A DNA stretch of 64,000 nt from Ligilactobacillus aviarius (lineage in GTDB: Bacteria > Bacillota > Bacilli > Lactobacillales > Lactobacillaceae): contig NZ_LWUD01000016.1 of the NCBI RefSeq assembly GCF_001654615.1, forward strand, positions 124,001 through 188,000, read 5' to 3'. Below, one piece after another: positions 46,070-56,014 of this stretch. How positions within the stretch are numbered: the stretch's first letter is position 1; the number at the start of each line of letters is the position of its first letter. Below the pieces are notes generated by a model. It was not told where the DNA came from, did no database searches, and was given only the letters and a program-made list of their open reading frames with translations. A program made the translations under genes and the position numbers.

Positions 46070-48154
46070 ATGTCACATACATTTTTAATGGAAATTGGCT
46101 TGGAAGAAATTCCAGCGCATGTTGTCACTCCAAGCGCAGCCCAATTAGTTGAAAAAACTGAAAAATTCTTAAAAGAACAACGGATGGATTTTGATGAAGT
46201 CCAAACATATTCAACTCCCCGGCGGTTGACGGTTAAGGTTACAGGGTTAGCTGATAAGCAACCGGACATCCAGGAAGAAGCTAAGGGCCCGGCTAAAAAG
46301 ATTGCCTATGATAAGGACGGTAACTGGTCAAAGGCTGCTCAAGGATTTGCGCGTGGCCAAGGAGTTTCAGTAGATGATATCTTCTTCAAAGAACTTAAGG
46401 GCACAGAGTATGTTTATGTTAAGAAGTTTATTGAAGGGAAAGCTGCTGCCGATGTAATGCAAGGCATGCGGGACGTTGCAATGGACTTGAAATTCCCAAC
46501 CATGATGCGGTGGGGAACAAACGATTTCCAATATGTTCGTCCAATTCGGTGGATCGTTGCGATGTTAGATGATCAAGTTATCCCATTCAAGATTTTGAAC
46601 ATCGAAAGCGGCAACGTTTCTCAAGGTCACCGGTTCCTTGGAAAGCCAGTTGAATTAAAGCGTGCCGATGACTACGTTGAAGCATTGCGGTCAGAAAAGG
46701 TGATCGTTGATGCTGCCGAACGGAAATCAATGATTCGCAATCAAATCAATGATCTTGCCCAAAAGAATAACTGGAAGATCGTGATTGATGAAGACTTACT
46801 TGAAGAAGTTAATAACCTGGTTGAATATCCAACGGTCTTTGCCGGATCATTTGATGAAAAGTACTTAAGTGTGCCGGACCAAGTTTTGATTACTTCAATG
46901 AAGGATCACCAACGCTTCTTCTATGTGACTGATCAAAACGGCAAATTATTGCCAAACTTTGTTTCAGTTCGGAACGGAAATACAGAATACTTAGAAAACG
47001 TTGTTCAAGGGAACGAAAAGGTGTTGACCGCTCGGCTTGAAGATGCGAAATTCTTCTATGAAGAAGATCAAAAGCAATCAATTGCCGATTACGTTGAACG
47101 TTTAAAGAAGGTTATGTTCCACGATAAAATCGGGACAATTTACGAAAAGATGGCCCGAGTTCGCTTGCTTGCAGCTCAAATTGGAAAATTTGTTGGCTTA
47201 AACGACCAAGAATTAGCTGATTTGGACCGGGCAGCTCAAATTTACAAATTTGACCTGGTAACCGGTATGGTTGGCGAATTTGCTGAATTGCAAGGGGTTA
47301 TGGGTGAAATCTATGCCCGTTTGCAAGGCGAAAATGACAATGTCGCAGCTGCAATCCGTGAAGAATACATGCCAACCAGTGCAGAAGGCGAATTGCCAGC
47401 AACAAAGGTTGGAGCAGTATTATCGATTGCAGATAAGATCGATAGCATCCAAGCATTCTTTGCTGCTGGAATGATTCCAAGCGGTTCAAATGACCCATAT
47501 GCATTACGGCGTCAAGCTTTAGGAATCGTTCGCATTGCTCTTGCTCGCAACTGGAAGTTATCTGTTCCGATGATGCTCAAGTTTGTTGAAAATGCAATGA
47601 ATGAACGGCCAGATTTGTACAAGAACATCATGCCAGGCGATGAACAAAAAGACATGCAACAATTTATCATCGATCGGCTTGCCCAAATCATGAACGGCGA
47701 TAAGCAACTTCGCCATGATGTGCTTGATACAGTTGTTGCCAACCCTGAAAATGCATTCGTTGATATTGAAGAAGCTGCGAAGATCCTTGGCAAACACCTT
47801 GAAGACGACGACTTTAAGGAAACAATTGAAGCTTTGACCCGGGTTGGCCGGATGGCAAAGAAAGCGCCAAACTTTGAAGATGATGCTGTTTTGAAAGCTG
47901 AATTATTTGAAAATGAATCTGAAAAGAAGCTTGCCGAAGCGGTTAAGAAGGTTGCAACGGCCTTTGAACAAGCTGATTTGGAAGAAAAGTTCAATCAATT
48001 AGCATCATTAAAGGATCCAATCACCGATTACTTCGATTCAACCATGATCATGGCAAAGGACGAAGATGTAAAGCAAAACCGGCTCTTGCAATTAAAGCAA
48101 ATTGCTGATTTAACAAAAGACTTTGGTGAATTAGATAATTTGAATGTCAAATAA
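46070..48154 (+). CDS. glyS: Glycyl-tRNA synthetase beta chain
   Basis: GlyS is the tRNA-binding half of the heterotetrameric glycyl-tRNA synthetase. The 694-residue size is standard. Signatures are FLMEIGLEEIPAHVV, FPTMMRWGTNDFQYVRPIRWIVAM, SVPDQVLITSMKDHQRFF and the HD-like region with DPYALRRQALGIVRI. Its ribosome site AAGGAGG lies in the end of glyQ. Both chains are needed for activity. Confidence 0.98.
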   Translation: MSHTFLMEIGLEEIPAHVVTPSAAQLVEKTEKFLKEQRMDFDEVQTYSTPRRLTVKVTGLADKQPDIQEEAKGPAKKIAYDKDGNWSKAAQGFARGQGVSVDDIFFKELKGTEYVYVKKFIEGKAAADVMQGMRDVAMDLKFPTMMRWGTNDFQYVRPIRWIVAMLDDQVIPFKILNIESGNVSQGHRFLGKPVELKRADDYVEALRSEKVIVDAAERKSMIRNQINDLAQKNNWKIVIDEDLLEEVNNLVEYPTVFAGSFDEKYLSVPDQVLITSMKDHQRFFYVTDQNGKLLPNFVSVRNGNTEYLENVVQGNEKVLTARLEDAKFFYEEDQKQSIADYVERLKKVMFHDKIGTIYEKMARVRLLAAQIGKFVGLNDQELADLDRAAQIYKFDLVTGMVGEFAELQGVMGEIYARLQGENDNVAAAIREEYMPTSAEGELPATKVGAVLSIADKIDSIQAFFAAGMIPSGSNDPYALRRQALGIVRIALARNWKLSVPMMLKFVENAMNERPDLYKNIMPGDEQKDMQQFIIDRLAQIMNGDKQLRHDVLDTVVANPENAFVDIEEAAKILGKHLEDDDFKETIEALTRVGRMAKKAPNFEDDAVLKAELFENESEKKLAEAVKKVATAFEQADLEEKFNQLASLKDPITDYFDSTMIMAKDEDVKQNRLLQLKQIADLTKDFGELDNLNVK

Positions 48155-48177
48155 TAAATTGATCATTAAATTGAAAG

Positions 48178-48207
48178 TTCCGATGGTGGTTGCCATCGGA
48201 ATTTTTT
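48178..48207 (+). terminator. Intrinsic terminator after glyS
   Basis: The stem TTCCGATGG / CCATCGGAA is followed by TTTTTT. It is not a member of the shared family. Confidence 0.85.
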
Positions 48208-48226
48208 CGTCTAAAACGCTTTAAAC

Positions 48227-48255
48227 TTGCAACCAGCAGCAATTCGCGGTATCAT
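48227..48255 (+). promoter_or_regulatory. Promoter of the dnaG-rpoD unit
   Basis: TTGCAA (48227-48232), 17 bases, TATCAT (48250-48255), about 60 bases before dnaG. Confidence 0.55.
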
Positions 48256-48313
48256 TTTATTTGACTGTAAACAGTGGGTGTTTTTTACCCTTTTTTAGAG
48301 AGGAGAGGTCAAA

Positions 48314-50203
48314 ATGCGGATTCCATCGGAGTTGATCGATCAGGTTCGATCAGAGGTTAATATCTTGGATGTTGTTAGTCAAAAAGTGCAGTTGCACAAG
48401 TCCGGTAAAAACTGGTTCGGCTTTTGTCCTTTCCACCCGGAAACGACACCATCGTTTTCGGTTAATGAACAAAAACAAATTTTCAATTGTTTCTCGTGTC
48501 ATCGGGGTGGCAATGTTTTTAAGTTCGTGATGGAAACGGAAGGATTAACTTTCCCAGAGGCATTTCAAAAGGTCGCCGAAATGAGTGGAATCTCACTTGA
48601 TCCGAAGTATACGCAACTTGGATCATTAAATGCCGCTGAATCATCTGAAAACGGGAAAATCATCAGTTTATATGCGCAAGCCACACAACTGTACCATCAT
48701 ATTTTGGTAAATACTGAGCTTGGTGAGGAAGCGTTGAATTACCTGTACGATCGCGGGTTAAACGATGACATGATCAACGAATTTAACCTAGGATTTGCAC
48801 CAACAACCGGTATTTTGAAAAACTTTGTAAAGGAAAAGCAAATCGATTATCAGGTTTTACGCAAATCAGGATTATTTGTTGAGCGGCCGCTGGACACCGA
48901 TGATCCGGTCGATAACTTAAATGACCGGTTTAAAGATCGGGTAATGTTTCCAATCAACGATGCGAACGGACATCCAATCGCTTTTTCAGGAAGAGCATTA
49001 CGTACTGAGGATAAGACAGTTCCGAAGTATTTGAATTCACCTGAAACCCTGATTTTTAATAAACGCCGGGTTCTTTTTAACCTGGATAAGGCAAAGGCAA
49101 CGATTCGCCAAACTAAATCAGTAATTCTTTTTGAAGGGTTTATGGATGTCTTGGCCGCTTATCGGGCTGGAGTTAAGAATGGCGTTGCGTCGATGGGAAC
49201 GAGTTTAACGGATGAACAAATTGGAATTTTAGCGCATCAGGCGCGGAAGCTTTCGATTTGTTACGACGGGGATGATCCGGGGCAAAACGCGACGAAAAGG
49301 GCGTTAGAAATCATTCGTCCAAGTGAACGCTTTGATCTGGAAGTTATTAATTTACCTGATAAACTTGATCCGGATGAAGTCGTTAAAAAGTATGGTGAAG
49401 AAAAGTTTCGTGAAATTGTGCAAAATCAGCATGAAACCCCGTTAAGCTTTTTCATGCACTTTTATGCACGCAACCGGAATCTTGAAAATGAAAACGACCA
49501 GTTAGCATATATTTCCGATATTTTGAAAGAACTGGTAACGGTTAAAGATCCAATCGAGCGTGACTTGTATTTAAACCGGTTAGCATCGAAGTTTGGCGTT
49601 GAATACCGCAACCTTGAAAGCCAACTGCAATCTTTGATGGCTGAGCAACAGGCGCGGGAAAAGACCAATCCGAGGGCGAATGCTCAAACACCGGAACGGG
49701 AATTTGCAAATTACCAAAAAACGATCACAACGGTTACCGAATCTTTTGAAAAGCCGAAGTATTCGCGCGTTGAACGGGCTGAACGGTTATTACTCTACCG
49801 GATGCTGCATGAACGGGATGTGTGGTTTAAGGTCCGTGAACTGGAAGACTTTAATTTCATTCATCAAAGTTACCAAACCCTTTATCTGCTCGCGGAAGAG
49901 TACTTTAATCATGATGAAGAATTTGATGATGCAAAATTTTTGGAAATGATAAGTGACGATCAACTGCATTCCTTAGCAACTGAGCTTTTGATGGAAGAAT
50001 ATCAAGGAATGGCAACTGATCAAGAAATTGAGGATTGCATTTCGCTAATTATGAATGAATATCCGCTTGATGAGAAAATTAAACGGCTTGATGAAAAAAT
50101 CAAGAAGGCCAAACGGATGAATGATAGTGATAACTTAATGTCATTAATTATGGAAAAAACAAATCTTTTGCGCCAAAAAGATTTAATGAAATCAGAGAAC
50201 TAA
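48314..50203 (+). CDS. dnaG: DNA primase
   Basis: DnaG makes RNA primers at the replication fork. The 629-residue protein has an N-terminal zinc-binding domain with CPFH (near 39) and CFSCH (near 61), the RNA polymerase domain with FKDRVMFPINDANGHPIAFSGR, a TOPRIM fold (ILFEGFMDVLAAY, CYDGDDPGQNA) and a C-terminal helicase-binding region. A strong AGAGGAGAGG site precedes the ATG. The order dnaG-rpoD is the conserved macromolecular synthesis operon. Confidence 0.97.
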   Translation: MRIPSELIDQVRSEVNILDVVSQKVQLHKSGKNWFGFCPFHPETTPSFSVNEQKQIFNCFSCHRGGNVFKFVMETEGLTFPEAFQKVAEMSGISLDPKYTQLGSLNAAESSENGKIISLYAQATQLYHHILVNTELGEEALNYLYDRGLNDDMINEFNLGFAPTTGILKNFVKEKQIDYQVLRKSGLFVERPLDTDDPVDNLNDRFKDRVMFPINDANGHPIAFSGRALRTEDKTVPKYLNSPETLIFNKRRVLFNLDKAKATIRQTKSVILFEGFMDVLAAYRAGVKNGVASMGTSLTDEQIGILAHQARKLSICYDGDDPGQNATKRALEIIRPSERFDLEVINLPDKLDPDEVVKKYGEEKFREIVQNQHETPLSFFMHFYARNRNLENENDQLAYISDILKELVTVKDPIERDLYLNRLASKFGVEYRNLESQLQSLMAEQQAREKTNPRANAQTPEREFANYQKTITTVTESFEKPKYSRVERAERLLLYRMLHERDVWFKVRELEDFNFIHQSYQTLYLLAEEYFNHDEEFDDAKFLEMISDDQLHSLATELLMEEYQGMATDQEIEDCISLIMNEYPLDEKIKRLDEKIKKAKRMNDSDNLMSLIMEKTNLLRQKDLMKSEN

Positions 50204-50218
50204 TAGGAGGAATTGAGA

Positions 50219-51352
50219 ATGCCTGCAAAGAAGAAAGCGCAAGCTGAAGAACCACCATTTGATGAAAAGACATTTAAAAAAGAAGTTAATGCTTTAATTA
50301 AAGAATATAAGAAAAAAGGGCAAATCCAATATGATGAATTAAGCAAACGAATTGCGGAACCGATGCACCTTGATGCTGATCAAATGGATAAGTTGATCGA
50401 ACGGGTCGAAGATGCGGGGGTTTCAGTCGTTGATGAAGATGGCGAACCAAGCAAGGCCAGTTTGAAAGCCGCTAACCACACTGCTGAAGAAGCGAAGAAG
50501 GATGTTTCAGCTCCATCTGGTGTGAAGATCAATGATCCGGTTCGGATGTATTTAAAGGAAATTGGCCGGGTAGACTTGTTAACCGCTGATGAAGAAATCG
50601 ACTTGGCTTTAAAGATCGAACAGGGCGATGAGGAAGCAAAAAAGAAATTGGCTGAAGCGAACTTACGGCTGGTTGTTTCAATTGCTAAACGATATGTTGG
50701 CCGTGGAATGTCTTTTCTTGATTTAATTCAGGAAGGAAACATGGGCTTGATGAAGGCGGTTGAAAAATTCGATTACCGCAAAGGGTTTAAGTTCTCAACT
50801 TACGCAACCTGGTGGATCCGGCAAGCTATTACACGGGCAATTGCTGATCAAGCCCGGACGATTCGGATTCCGGTTCACATGGTTGAAACAATCAATAAAT
50901 TAATTCGGATCCAACGGCAAATGTTACAAGATCTCGGCCGGGAACCAATTCCAGAAGAAATTGGGGCTGAAATGGATATGCCAACGCAAAAGGTCCGGGA
51001 TATCTTGAAGATTGCGCAGGAACCAGTTTCACTTGAAACACCAATTGGTGAAGAAGATGATTCGCATTTAGGAGATTTCATTGAAGACCAAGATGCAACT
51101 AGTCCCGCCGATCATGCGGCTTATGAACTATTGAAGGAACAATTGAATGACGTTCTCGATACATTAACCGATCGGGAAGAAAACGTTTTGCGGTTGCGGT
51201 TCGGTCTTGATGATGGGCGGACCCGGACCCTTGAAGAAGTTGGAAAAGTCTTTGGCGTAACGCGGGAACGGATTCGGCAAATTGAAGCTAAGGCATTACG
51301 GAAGTTACGGCATCCATCACGGTCGAAGCAGTTAAAAGACTTTCTTGACTAG
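50219..51352 (+). CDS. rpoD: Primary sigma factor RpoD (SigA), copy 1
   Basis: This is the housekeeping sigma-70 factor. The 377-residue protein has region 1.1 (about 12-80), region 1.2 ([17 protein letters not shown]), regions 2.1-2.4 with [37 protein letters not shown], region 3, and region 4 with [32 protein letters not shown]. The -10 and -35 reading residues are the standard ones. ATG 50219 follows AGGAGG. A second, nearly identical gene begins 57 bases downstream. This copy keeps the common reading GKVFGVT and the FLD ending, so it is likely the ancestral type. Confidence 0.97.
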   Translation: MPAKKKAQAEEPPFDEKTFKKEVNALIKEYKKKGQIQYDELSKRIAEPMHLDADQMDKLIERVEDAGVSVVDEDGEPSKASLKAANHTAEEAKKDVSAPSGVKINDPVRMYLKEIGRVDLLTADEEIDLALKIEQGDEEAKKKLAEANLRLVVSIAKRYVGRGMSFLDLIQEGNMGLMKAVEKFDYRKGFKFSTYATWWIRQAITRAIADQARTIRIPVHMVETINKLIRIQRQMLQDLGREPIPEEIGAEMDMPTQKVRDILKIAQEPVSLETPIGEEDDSHLGDFIEDQDATSPADHAAYELLKEQLNDVLDTLTDREENVLRLRFGLDDGRTRTLEEVGKVFGVTRERIRQIEAKALRKLRHPSRSKQLKDFLD

Positions 51353-51409
51353 GGAATAAAGTGAACTAAGATATTTCGAATGGGATCGAAACTAAAGGAG
51401 GAATCCAAC

Positions 51410-52525
51410 TTGGCAGATTCAAAAATGAATGAAAAAGAATTTAAGAACAAATTGAATTCACTAATCAAAGAATACAAGAAGGCAGGAAAAGTTCAATACG
51501 ACGAACTCAACAAAAAGTTTGCGGAACCAATGAACTTGAATGCCGACCAAATGGATAAAATCATTGAACATGTCGAAGATGCCGGCATTTCAGTGGTTGA
51601 TGAAAATGGTGAACCAAGTAAGGCCAGTTTAAAAGCGGCTGACCATACTGCTGAAGAAGCAAAGAAGGAAACTTCATCATCATTGTCATCTGGAGTTAAA
51701 GTCAACGATCCGGTTCGGATGTACTTAAAGGAAATCGGTCGGGTACCATTGCTTTCGGCTGACGAAGAAAAAGAATTGGCATTGAAAATTGAACAAGGCG
51801 ATGAAGAAGCAAAACAACACCTTGCCGAAGCAAACTTGAGGCTAGTTGTTTCAATTGCTAAACGGTATGTTGGCCGGGGCATGTCATTACTTGACCTGAT
51901 TCAAGAAGGAAACATGGGGTTGATGAAGGCGGTTGAAAAATTTGATTACCGCAAGGGGTTCAAGTTCTCAACCTACGCAACATGGTGGATTCGGCAAGCA
52001 ATTACCCGGGCGATTGCTGACCAAGCGCGGACAATTCGAATTCCGGTTCACATGGTCGAAACGATCAATAAACTGATTCGGATTCAACGGCAAATGCTGC
52101 AAGACCTTGGGCGCGAACCAATTCCGGAAGAAATCGGGGCTGAAATGGACATGCCAACGCAAAAAGTGCGGGACATTTTGAAAATCGCGCAAGAACCGGT
52201 TTCACTTGAAACACCAATTGGTGAAGAGGATGATTCGCATTTAGGAGATTTCATTGAAGACCAAGATGCAACTAGTCCCGCCGATCATGCGGCTTATGAA
52301 TTATTGAAGGAACAATTAAACGATGTTCTCGATACATTAACCGATCGGGAAGAAAATGTTTTGCGGTTGCGGTTTGGCCTTGATGACGGGCGGACCCGGA
52401 CCCTTGAAGAAGTCGGAAAATTCTTCGGCGTAACGCGGGAACGGATCCGGCAGATCGAAGCCAAAGCATTGCGGAAGTTACGGCATCCATCACGGTCAAA
52501 ACAATTAAAAGATTTCATGAGATAA
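51410..52525 (+). CDS. Primary sigma factor RpoD paralogue, copy 2
   Basis: The 371-residue protein is a tandem duplicate of RpoD. From region 2.2 to region 4.2 the two proteins are identical apart from SFLDL to SLLDL, GKVFGVT to GKFFGVT and the final LD to MR. They differ more in region 1.1 and around region 1.2 ([13 protein letters not shown] against [13 protein letters not shown]). It starts at TTG 51410 with AAAGGAGG. There is no terminator between copies, so both are on one transcript. Both should read the same promoters; differences in region 1.1 may alter autoinhibition or level. Frame and key residues are intact, so it is not a pseudogene. Confidence 0.93.
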   Translation: MADSKMNEKEFKNKLNSLIKEYKKAGKVQYDELNKKFAEPMNLNADQMDKIIEHVEDAGISVVDENGEPSKASLKAADHTAEEAKKETSSSLSSGVKVNDPVRMYLKEIGRVPLLSADEEKELALKIEQGDEEAKQHLAEANLRLVVSIAKRYVGRGMSLLDLIQEGNMGLMKAVEKFDYRKGFKFSTYATWWIRQAITRAIADQARTIRIPVHMVETINKLIRIQRQMLQDLGREPIPEEIGAEMDMPTQKVRDILKIAQEPVSLETPIGEEDDSHLGDFIEDQDATSPADHAAYELLKEQLNDVLDTLTDREENVLRLRFGLDDGRTRTLEEVGKFFGVTRERIRQIEAKALRKLRHPSRSKQLKDFMR

Positions 52526-52538
52526 ACGAGGTTTAGTT

Positions 52539-53246
52539 TTGGACACATATCATTTATCAAAACGATTAGCAAAAGCGGCAGCGTATGTTCCTCAGGGAGC
52601 CCGGTTAGCTGACATTGGGTCGGATCATGCATATTTACCCGCAAATTTAGCAATTAATCATATAATTGATTATGGAGTTGCTGGCGAAGTCGTAAAGGGG
52701 CCGTACGAAAATGCGGTTCATGAAATTCAACGCGAACACTTGGAAGAGAAAATCTTTCCACGCTTTGCTGATGGATTGAAAGCCATTGAAGATGATGATC
52801 AAATTGATACGATCACGATCTGCGGCATGGGCGGAACCTTGATCCGAAATATTTTGGAAAAAGACAAATCCAAGTTGCAAAATCATCCGTTATTGATCTT
52901 ACAACCGAATGTTGGAAGCAACGTTTTACGACAATGGCTTCAAGCAAATCATTATCAGATTACGCATGAAGATATTCTTGAGGAAGATGATCACATTTAC
53001 GAGATTATTGTTGCTAAATATGCTAATCAACCAATGCAATTGAGTTCTGAAGATCTCTTTTTCGGTCCGATTTTGAGAAAACATCAAAACAATGCTTTTT
53101 TGAAAAAATGGGAAAAGGAAATTGAGAAGAATGAAAAGGCAATTCATCAAATGCAAAAGGCAACGAATCCGCCAACCCAGCGACTTGCTCAGTTGAAAAC
53201 TGAGAACGAATTAATTAGAGGGGTGTTAGCTAATGGTAAAAGTTAA
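52539..53246 (+). CDS. trmK: tRNA (adenine(22)-N(1))-methyltransferase TrmK
   Basis: TrmK methylates N1 of A22 in the D-loop of tRNA, using S-adenosylmethionine. The 235-residue protein has the Rossmann methyltransferase core starting RLADIGSDHAYLPANLAI, the motif TITICGMGGTLIRNIL near 90 and ILQPNVGSNVLRQWL near 125, and a C-terminal coiled coil (about 190-235). It starts at TTG 52539 with a weak GAGG upstream and overlaps the next gene by 14 bases. Confidence 0.94.
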   Translation: MDTYHLSKRLAKAAAYVPQGARLADIGSDHAYLPANLAINHIIDYGVAGEVVKGPYENAVHEIQREHLEEKIFPRFADGLKAIEDDDQIDTITICGMGGTLIRNILEKDKSKLQNHPLLILQPNVGSNVLRQWLQANHYQITHEDILEEDDHIYEIIVAKYANQPMQLSSEDLFFGPILRKHQNNAFLKKWEKEIEKNEKAIHQMQKATNPPTQRLAQLKTENELIRGVLANGKS

Positions 53247-54351
53247 AGATATTGTTTCCCGGTTTGAAGAATTTGCACCAAAATGGATGGCTGAAGATGG
53301 CGACCCAGTTGGTCTTCAACTTGGTGATTTAAATCAAGAAGTTCACAAAATGATGGTTACGTTGGACGTGCGCCCGGAGACGGTTCAAGAAGCAATCGAC
53401 CAGCACGTTGATTTCATTTTTGCCCATCACCCAGCAATGTTTCGGCCAGTCCAACCGTTTGATTTGTCAATTCCACAAAATCAAATGTATGCTGAATTGA
53501 TCAAACATAACATTACGGTTTATGGAGCCCACACTAACCTTGACAATGCTAACGGTGGAATGAATGATTGGTTAGCTGCTTTATTTGATCTTCAAGACAC
53601 GATTCCAATGATGCCAACCCGGGAAGAAAAGATGTACAAACTTGCAGTCTTTACCCAATCAAACACAGCGGATTCAATGCGGCATGCATTAAATGCTGCC
53701 GGAGCCGGCAATTTGACTAACTACCGCGATTGTTCATACTCATTGACGGGTACTAGCCGCTTCGTCCCACGCGATGATGAACATTCTTACAGTGGCGATG
53801 ATAAGGATGAAATGGTCGAAGTTGTTCAAGAAAAGATCGAAGTTTTCTTCCCTGCACGAATTAAAGATCGAGTTTTAAAGGCCATGAAGGATAATCATCC
53901 GCAAGAAGACTTTATGTATGATTTGCATGAAGTTAACGGTCTTGGTCAAGAATACGGCATGGGTCGGGTTGGTAATCTTCCTGAACCAATGACGGTTAAA
54001 GAATTTGCACTTAAATGCGAAGAAGTTTTTGACATTCCAGGCGTTCGCGTTATTTCAAAGGATATCGATCAGAAAGTTCAACGAATTGCATTGCTTGGCG
54101 GTTCAGGTGCGCGGTTCTATCCGCAAGCTTTGAGTAAAAATGCAGACCTATATCTGACCGGGGATGTGTCATACCATGTTGGTCACGACATCTTAGCTTC
54201 CGGGATGAGTGCTGTTGACGCAGGGCACTACATTGAATCCGAATGCAAGCCGCATTTAACAAAGTTGTTCCAAAAGTGGAGCCAGGAAAATGACTGGCAA
54301 ATTGATATTTATCAATCACAATTAAATACAAATCCATATCAGTTTATGTAA
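53233..54351 (+). CDS. Nif3-like dinuclear metal center protein (YqfO)
   Basis: The 372-residue protein belongs to the Nif3/YqfO family: WMAEDGDPVGLQLGD near 18-32, FAHHPAMF near 58-65 (metal histidines), YGAHTNLDN near 97-106 and GDVSYHVGHDI near 308-318, which bring histidine and acidic metal ligands together. The middle insertion (about 125-265) is the PII-like domain of the long form. Function is not established; it may be a cyclohydrolase-like enzyme. trmK-nif3 is a conserved pair. Confidence 0.92.
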   Translation: MVKVKDIVSRFEEFAPKWMAEDGDPVGLQLGDLNQEVHKMMVTLDVRPETVQEAIDQHVDFIFAHHPAMFRPVQPFDLSIPQNQMYAELIKHNITVYGAHTNLDNANGGMNDWLAALFDLQDTIPMMPTREEKMYKLAVFTQSNTADSMRHALNAAGAGNLTNYRDCSYSLTGTSRFVPRDDEHSYSGDDKDEMVEVVQEKIEVFFPARIKDRVLKAMKDNHPQEDFMYDLHEVNGLGQEYGMGRVGNLPEPMTVKEFALKCEEVFDIPGVRVISKDIDQKVQRIALLGGSGARFYPQALSKNADLYLTGDVSYHVGHDILASGMSAVDAGHYIESECKPHLTKLFQKWSQENDWQIDIYQSQLNTNPYQFM

Positions 54352-54358
54352 AAACTAG

Positions 54359-54388
54359 AAGAGGTTGCAGTTAATGCAGCCTCTTTTC
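54359..54388 (+). terminator. Intrinsic terminator after the Nif3-like gene
   Basis: AAGAGGTTGCA pairs with TGCAGCCTCTT around GTTAA, then TT. The GGTTG/CAGCC part is like the shared family. Confidence 0.8.
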
Positions 54389-54400
54389 ATGTTAGAAAAG

Positions 54401-54430
54401 TTGACAATAAAAGAACAAAAACGGTATCAT
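54401..54430 (+). promoter_or_regulatory. Promoter of pepT
   Basis: TTGACA (54401-54406), 18 bases, TATCAT (54425-54430), 40 bases upstream of the start. Confidence 0.65.
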
Positions 54431-54470
54431 TAAAACATATTAAAATCAATCAAAGAAAGGCCTGAAAAAG

Positions 54471-55718
54471 ATGGCAAAATACGAAACCTTAATTCCACGG
54501 TTTGTTTCATACGTTAAGAAAAACACGCGGTCAGATGAAAATTCAACAACGATTCCATCAACTCAATCACAAGTTGAATTTGCAAAGGATTTAATGGCTG
54601 AATTAAAGAAAATTGGAATGCAAAATGTTCGGTTAAACGATCAAAGCGGCTATGTTTTTGCAACGTTGCCAAGCAATCTTCCAGCAGGAAAGACTGCTAA
54701 GAAGGTCGGCTTTATCTCACACATGGATACAGCTGATTTCAATGCTGAAAATGTTCAACCGCAAATCATTGAAAACTATGATGGCGAATCAAATATTAAA
54801 TTAGGCGATACAGAATACTCATTATCACCAAAGGAATTTCCGAACTTGAAGAAGTCAAAGGGCCACACAGTGATCACAACAAGCGGTGACACTTTGCTTG
54901 GGGCTGATGACAAGTGCGGAATTGCTGATATTATGACAGCAATGGAATACTTGATCAACCACCCGGAAATCAAACACGGTGAAATTGAAGTCGGCTTTGG
55001 CCCGGATGAAGAAATTGGAACGGGTGCTGACCACTTTGATACTAAGGACTTCGGGGCAGATATTGCGTACACCGTTGATGGCGGCCCAATCGGCGAACTT
55101 GAATATGAAACATTTAACGCTGCCAGTGCGAAGATCATCTTTAAAGGAAAAGACGTTCACCCCGCAACCGCAAAGGGCGTAATGGTTAACGCTTTGAAGC
55201 TTGCAATGGAATTTGACCGTCAATTACCAGCTGACGAAGTTCCTGAAAAGACTGAAGGTCGTGAAGGATTCTTCCTCTTGCTTTCATTAGATGGCGCAAT
55301 TGATGAAGCCCATGCAGCTTACATCATCCGCGATCACGATCGTGAAAAATTTGAACAACGCAAACAAATGATGTTGGACATCGCCAAGAAGATGAATGAT
55401 GAACTCGGTCAAGAACGCGTAATCATTGATATGAACGATCAATACTACAACATGCGCGAAGTCATCGAAAAGGACATGACGGTTGTTGATGTTGCCAAGA
55501 AGGCCATGGAAAACTTAGACATCAAGCCGGATATTTACCCGGTTCGTGGTGGAACAGACGGCTCAAAGATCTCATTCATGGGCATCCCAACACCAAACGT
55601 CTTTACGGGGGCAGATAACATGCACTCCCGGTTTGAATTTGCCGATGTCAATACAATGGAAAAGGCAACGGACCTTGTAATTGAAATTGCAAAGTTGATT
55701 GCGGAAGAAGCTGAATAG
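54471..55718 (+). CDS. pepT: Peptidase T (tripeptide aminopeptidase)
   Basis: PepT releases the N-terminal residue of tripeptides in the cytoplasm, part of the peptide nutrition of lactic acid bacteria. The 415-residue M20 metallopeptidase has the zinc ligands and catalytic residues in [22 protein letters not shown] and [16 protein letters not shown], and [34 protein letters not shown] near the C terminus. A lone gene with its own promoter; codons are relatively optimal, so it is probably well expressed. The repeat copy C follows. Confidence 0.97.
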   Translation: MAKYETLIPRFVSYVKKNTRSDENSTTIPSTQSQVEFAKDLMAELKKIGMQNVRLNDQSGYVFATLPSNLPAGKTAKKVGFISHMDTADFNAENVQPQIIENYDGESNIKLGDTEYSLSPKEFPNLKKSKGHTVITTSGDTLLGADDKCGIADIMTAMEYLINHPEIKHGEIEVGFGPDEEIGTGADHFDTKDFGADIAYTVDGGPIGELEYETFNAASAKIIFKGKDVHPATAKGVMVNALKLAMEFDRQLPADEVPEKTEGREGFFLLLSLDGAIDEAHAAYIIRDHDREKFEQRKQMMLDIAKKMNDELGQERVIIDMNDQYYNMREVIEKDMTVVDVAKKAMENLDIKPDIYPVRGGTDGSKISFMGIPTPNVFTGADNMHSRFEFADVNTMEKATDLVIEIAKLIAEEAE

Positions 55719-55748
55719 GTCATTTAAAATCGATTGAGGTCTTAGAAG

Positions 55749-55917
55749 GAGGTTGTGACATAAGTCGCAACCTCTTTGCTATATCCGCATAATCGGGTTC
55801 CAAAACAAACGAGCTGCGTGGAAGGACGTAAACCTCCGAATCTATGCTCCGCGATTCGTTCGCTTTTCTACTTCCACCACGCTCGTTTTTAACGTTTTGT
55901 CACACCTTCTTTTTTTA
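55749..55917 (+). repeat. Dispersed intergenic repeat, copy C
   Basis: This copy has the same orientation as copy A and differs from it at about eight positions over 160 bases. The first hairpin (GAGGTTGTGAC / GTCGCAACCTC, then TTTGC) would terminate pepT. One change is compensatory in the long hairpin: G55818-C55877 replaces A10713-T10772 of copy A. It separates pepT from the DeoR-type gene, both plus strand. Confidence 0.93.
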
Positions 55918-56014
55918 TCCATGAAATTTAAGGATTTACTTATAATTATTGAATATCCGTGATGTTAAGACTATAATTGAAATGTTACCGATTAGAACGG
56001 AATGAGGTGTCATT

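Noticed and set aside
47512-47994. 160-codon minus-strand frame inside glyS
   Set aside because: It is the antisense shadow of a well-conserved glyS region, with serine-rich composition typical of such shadows.
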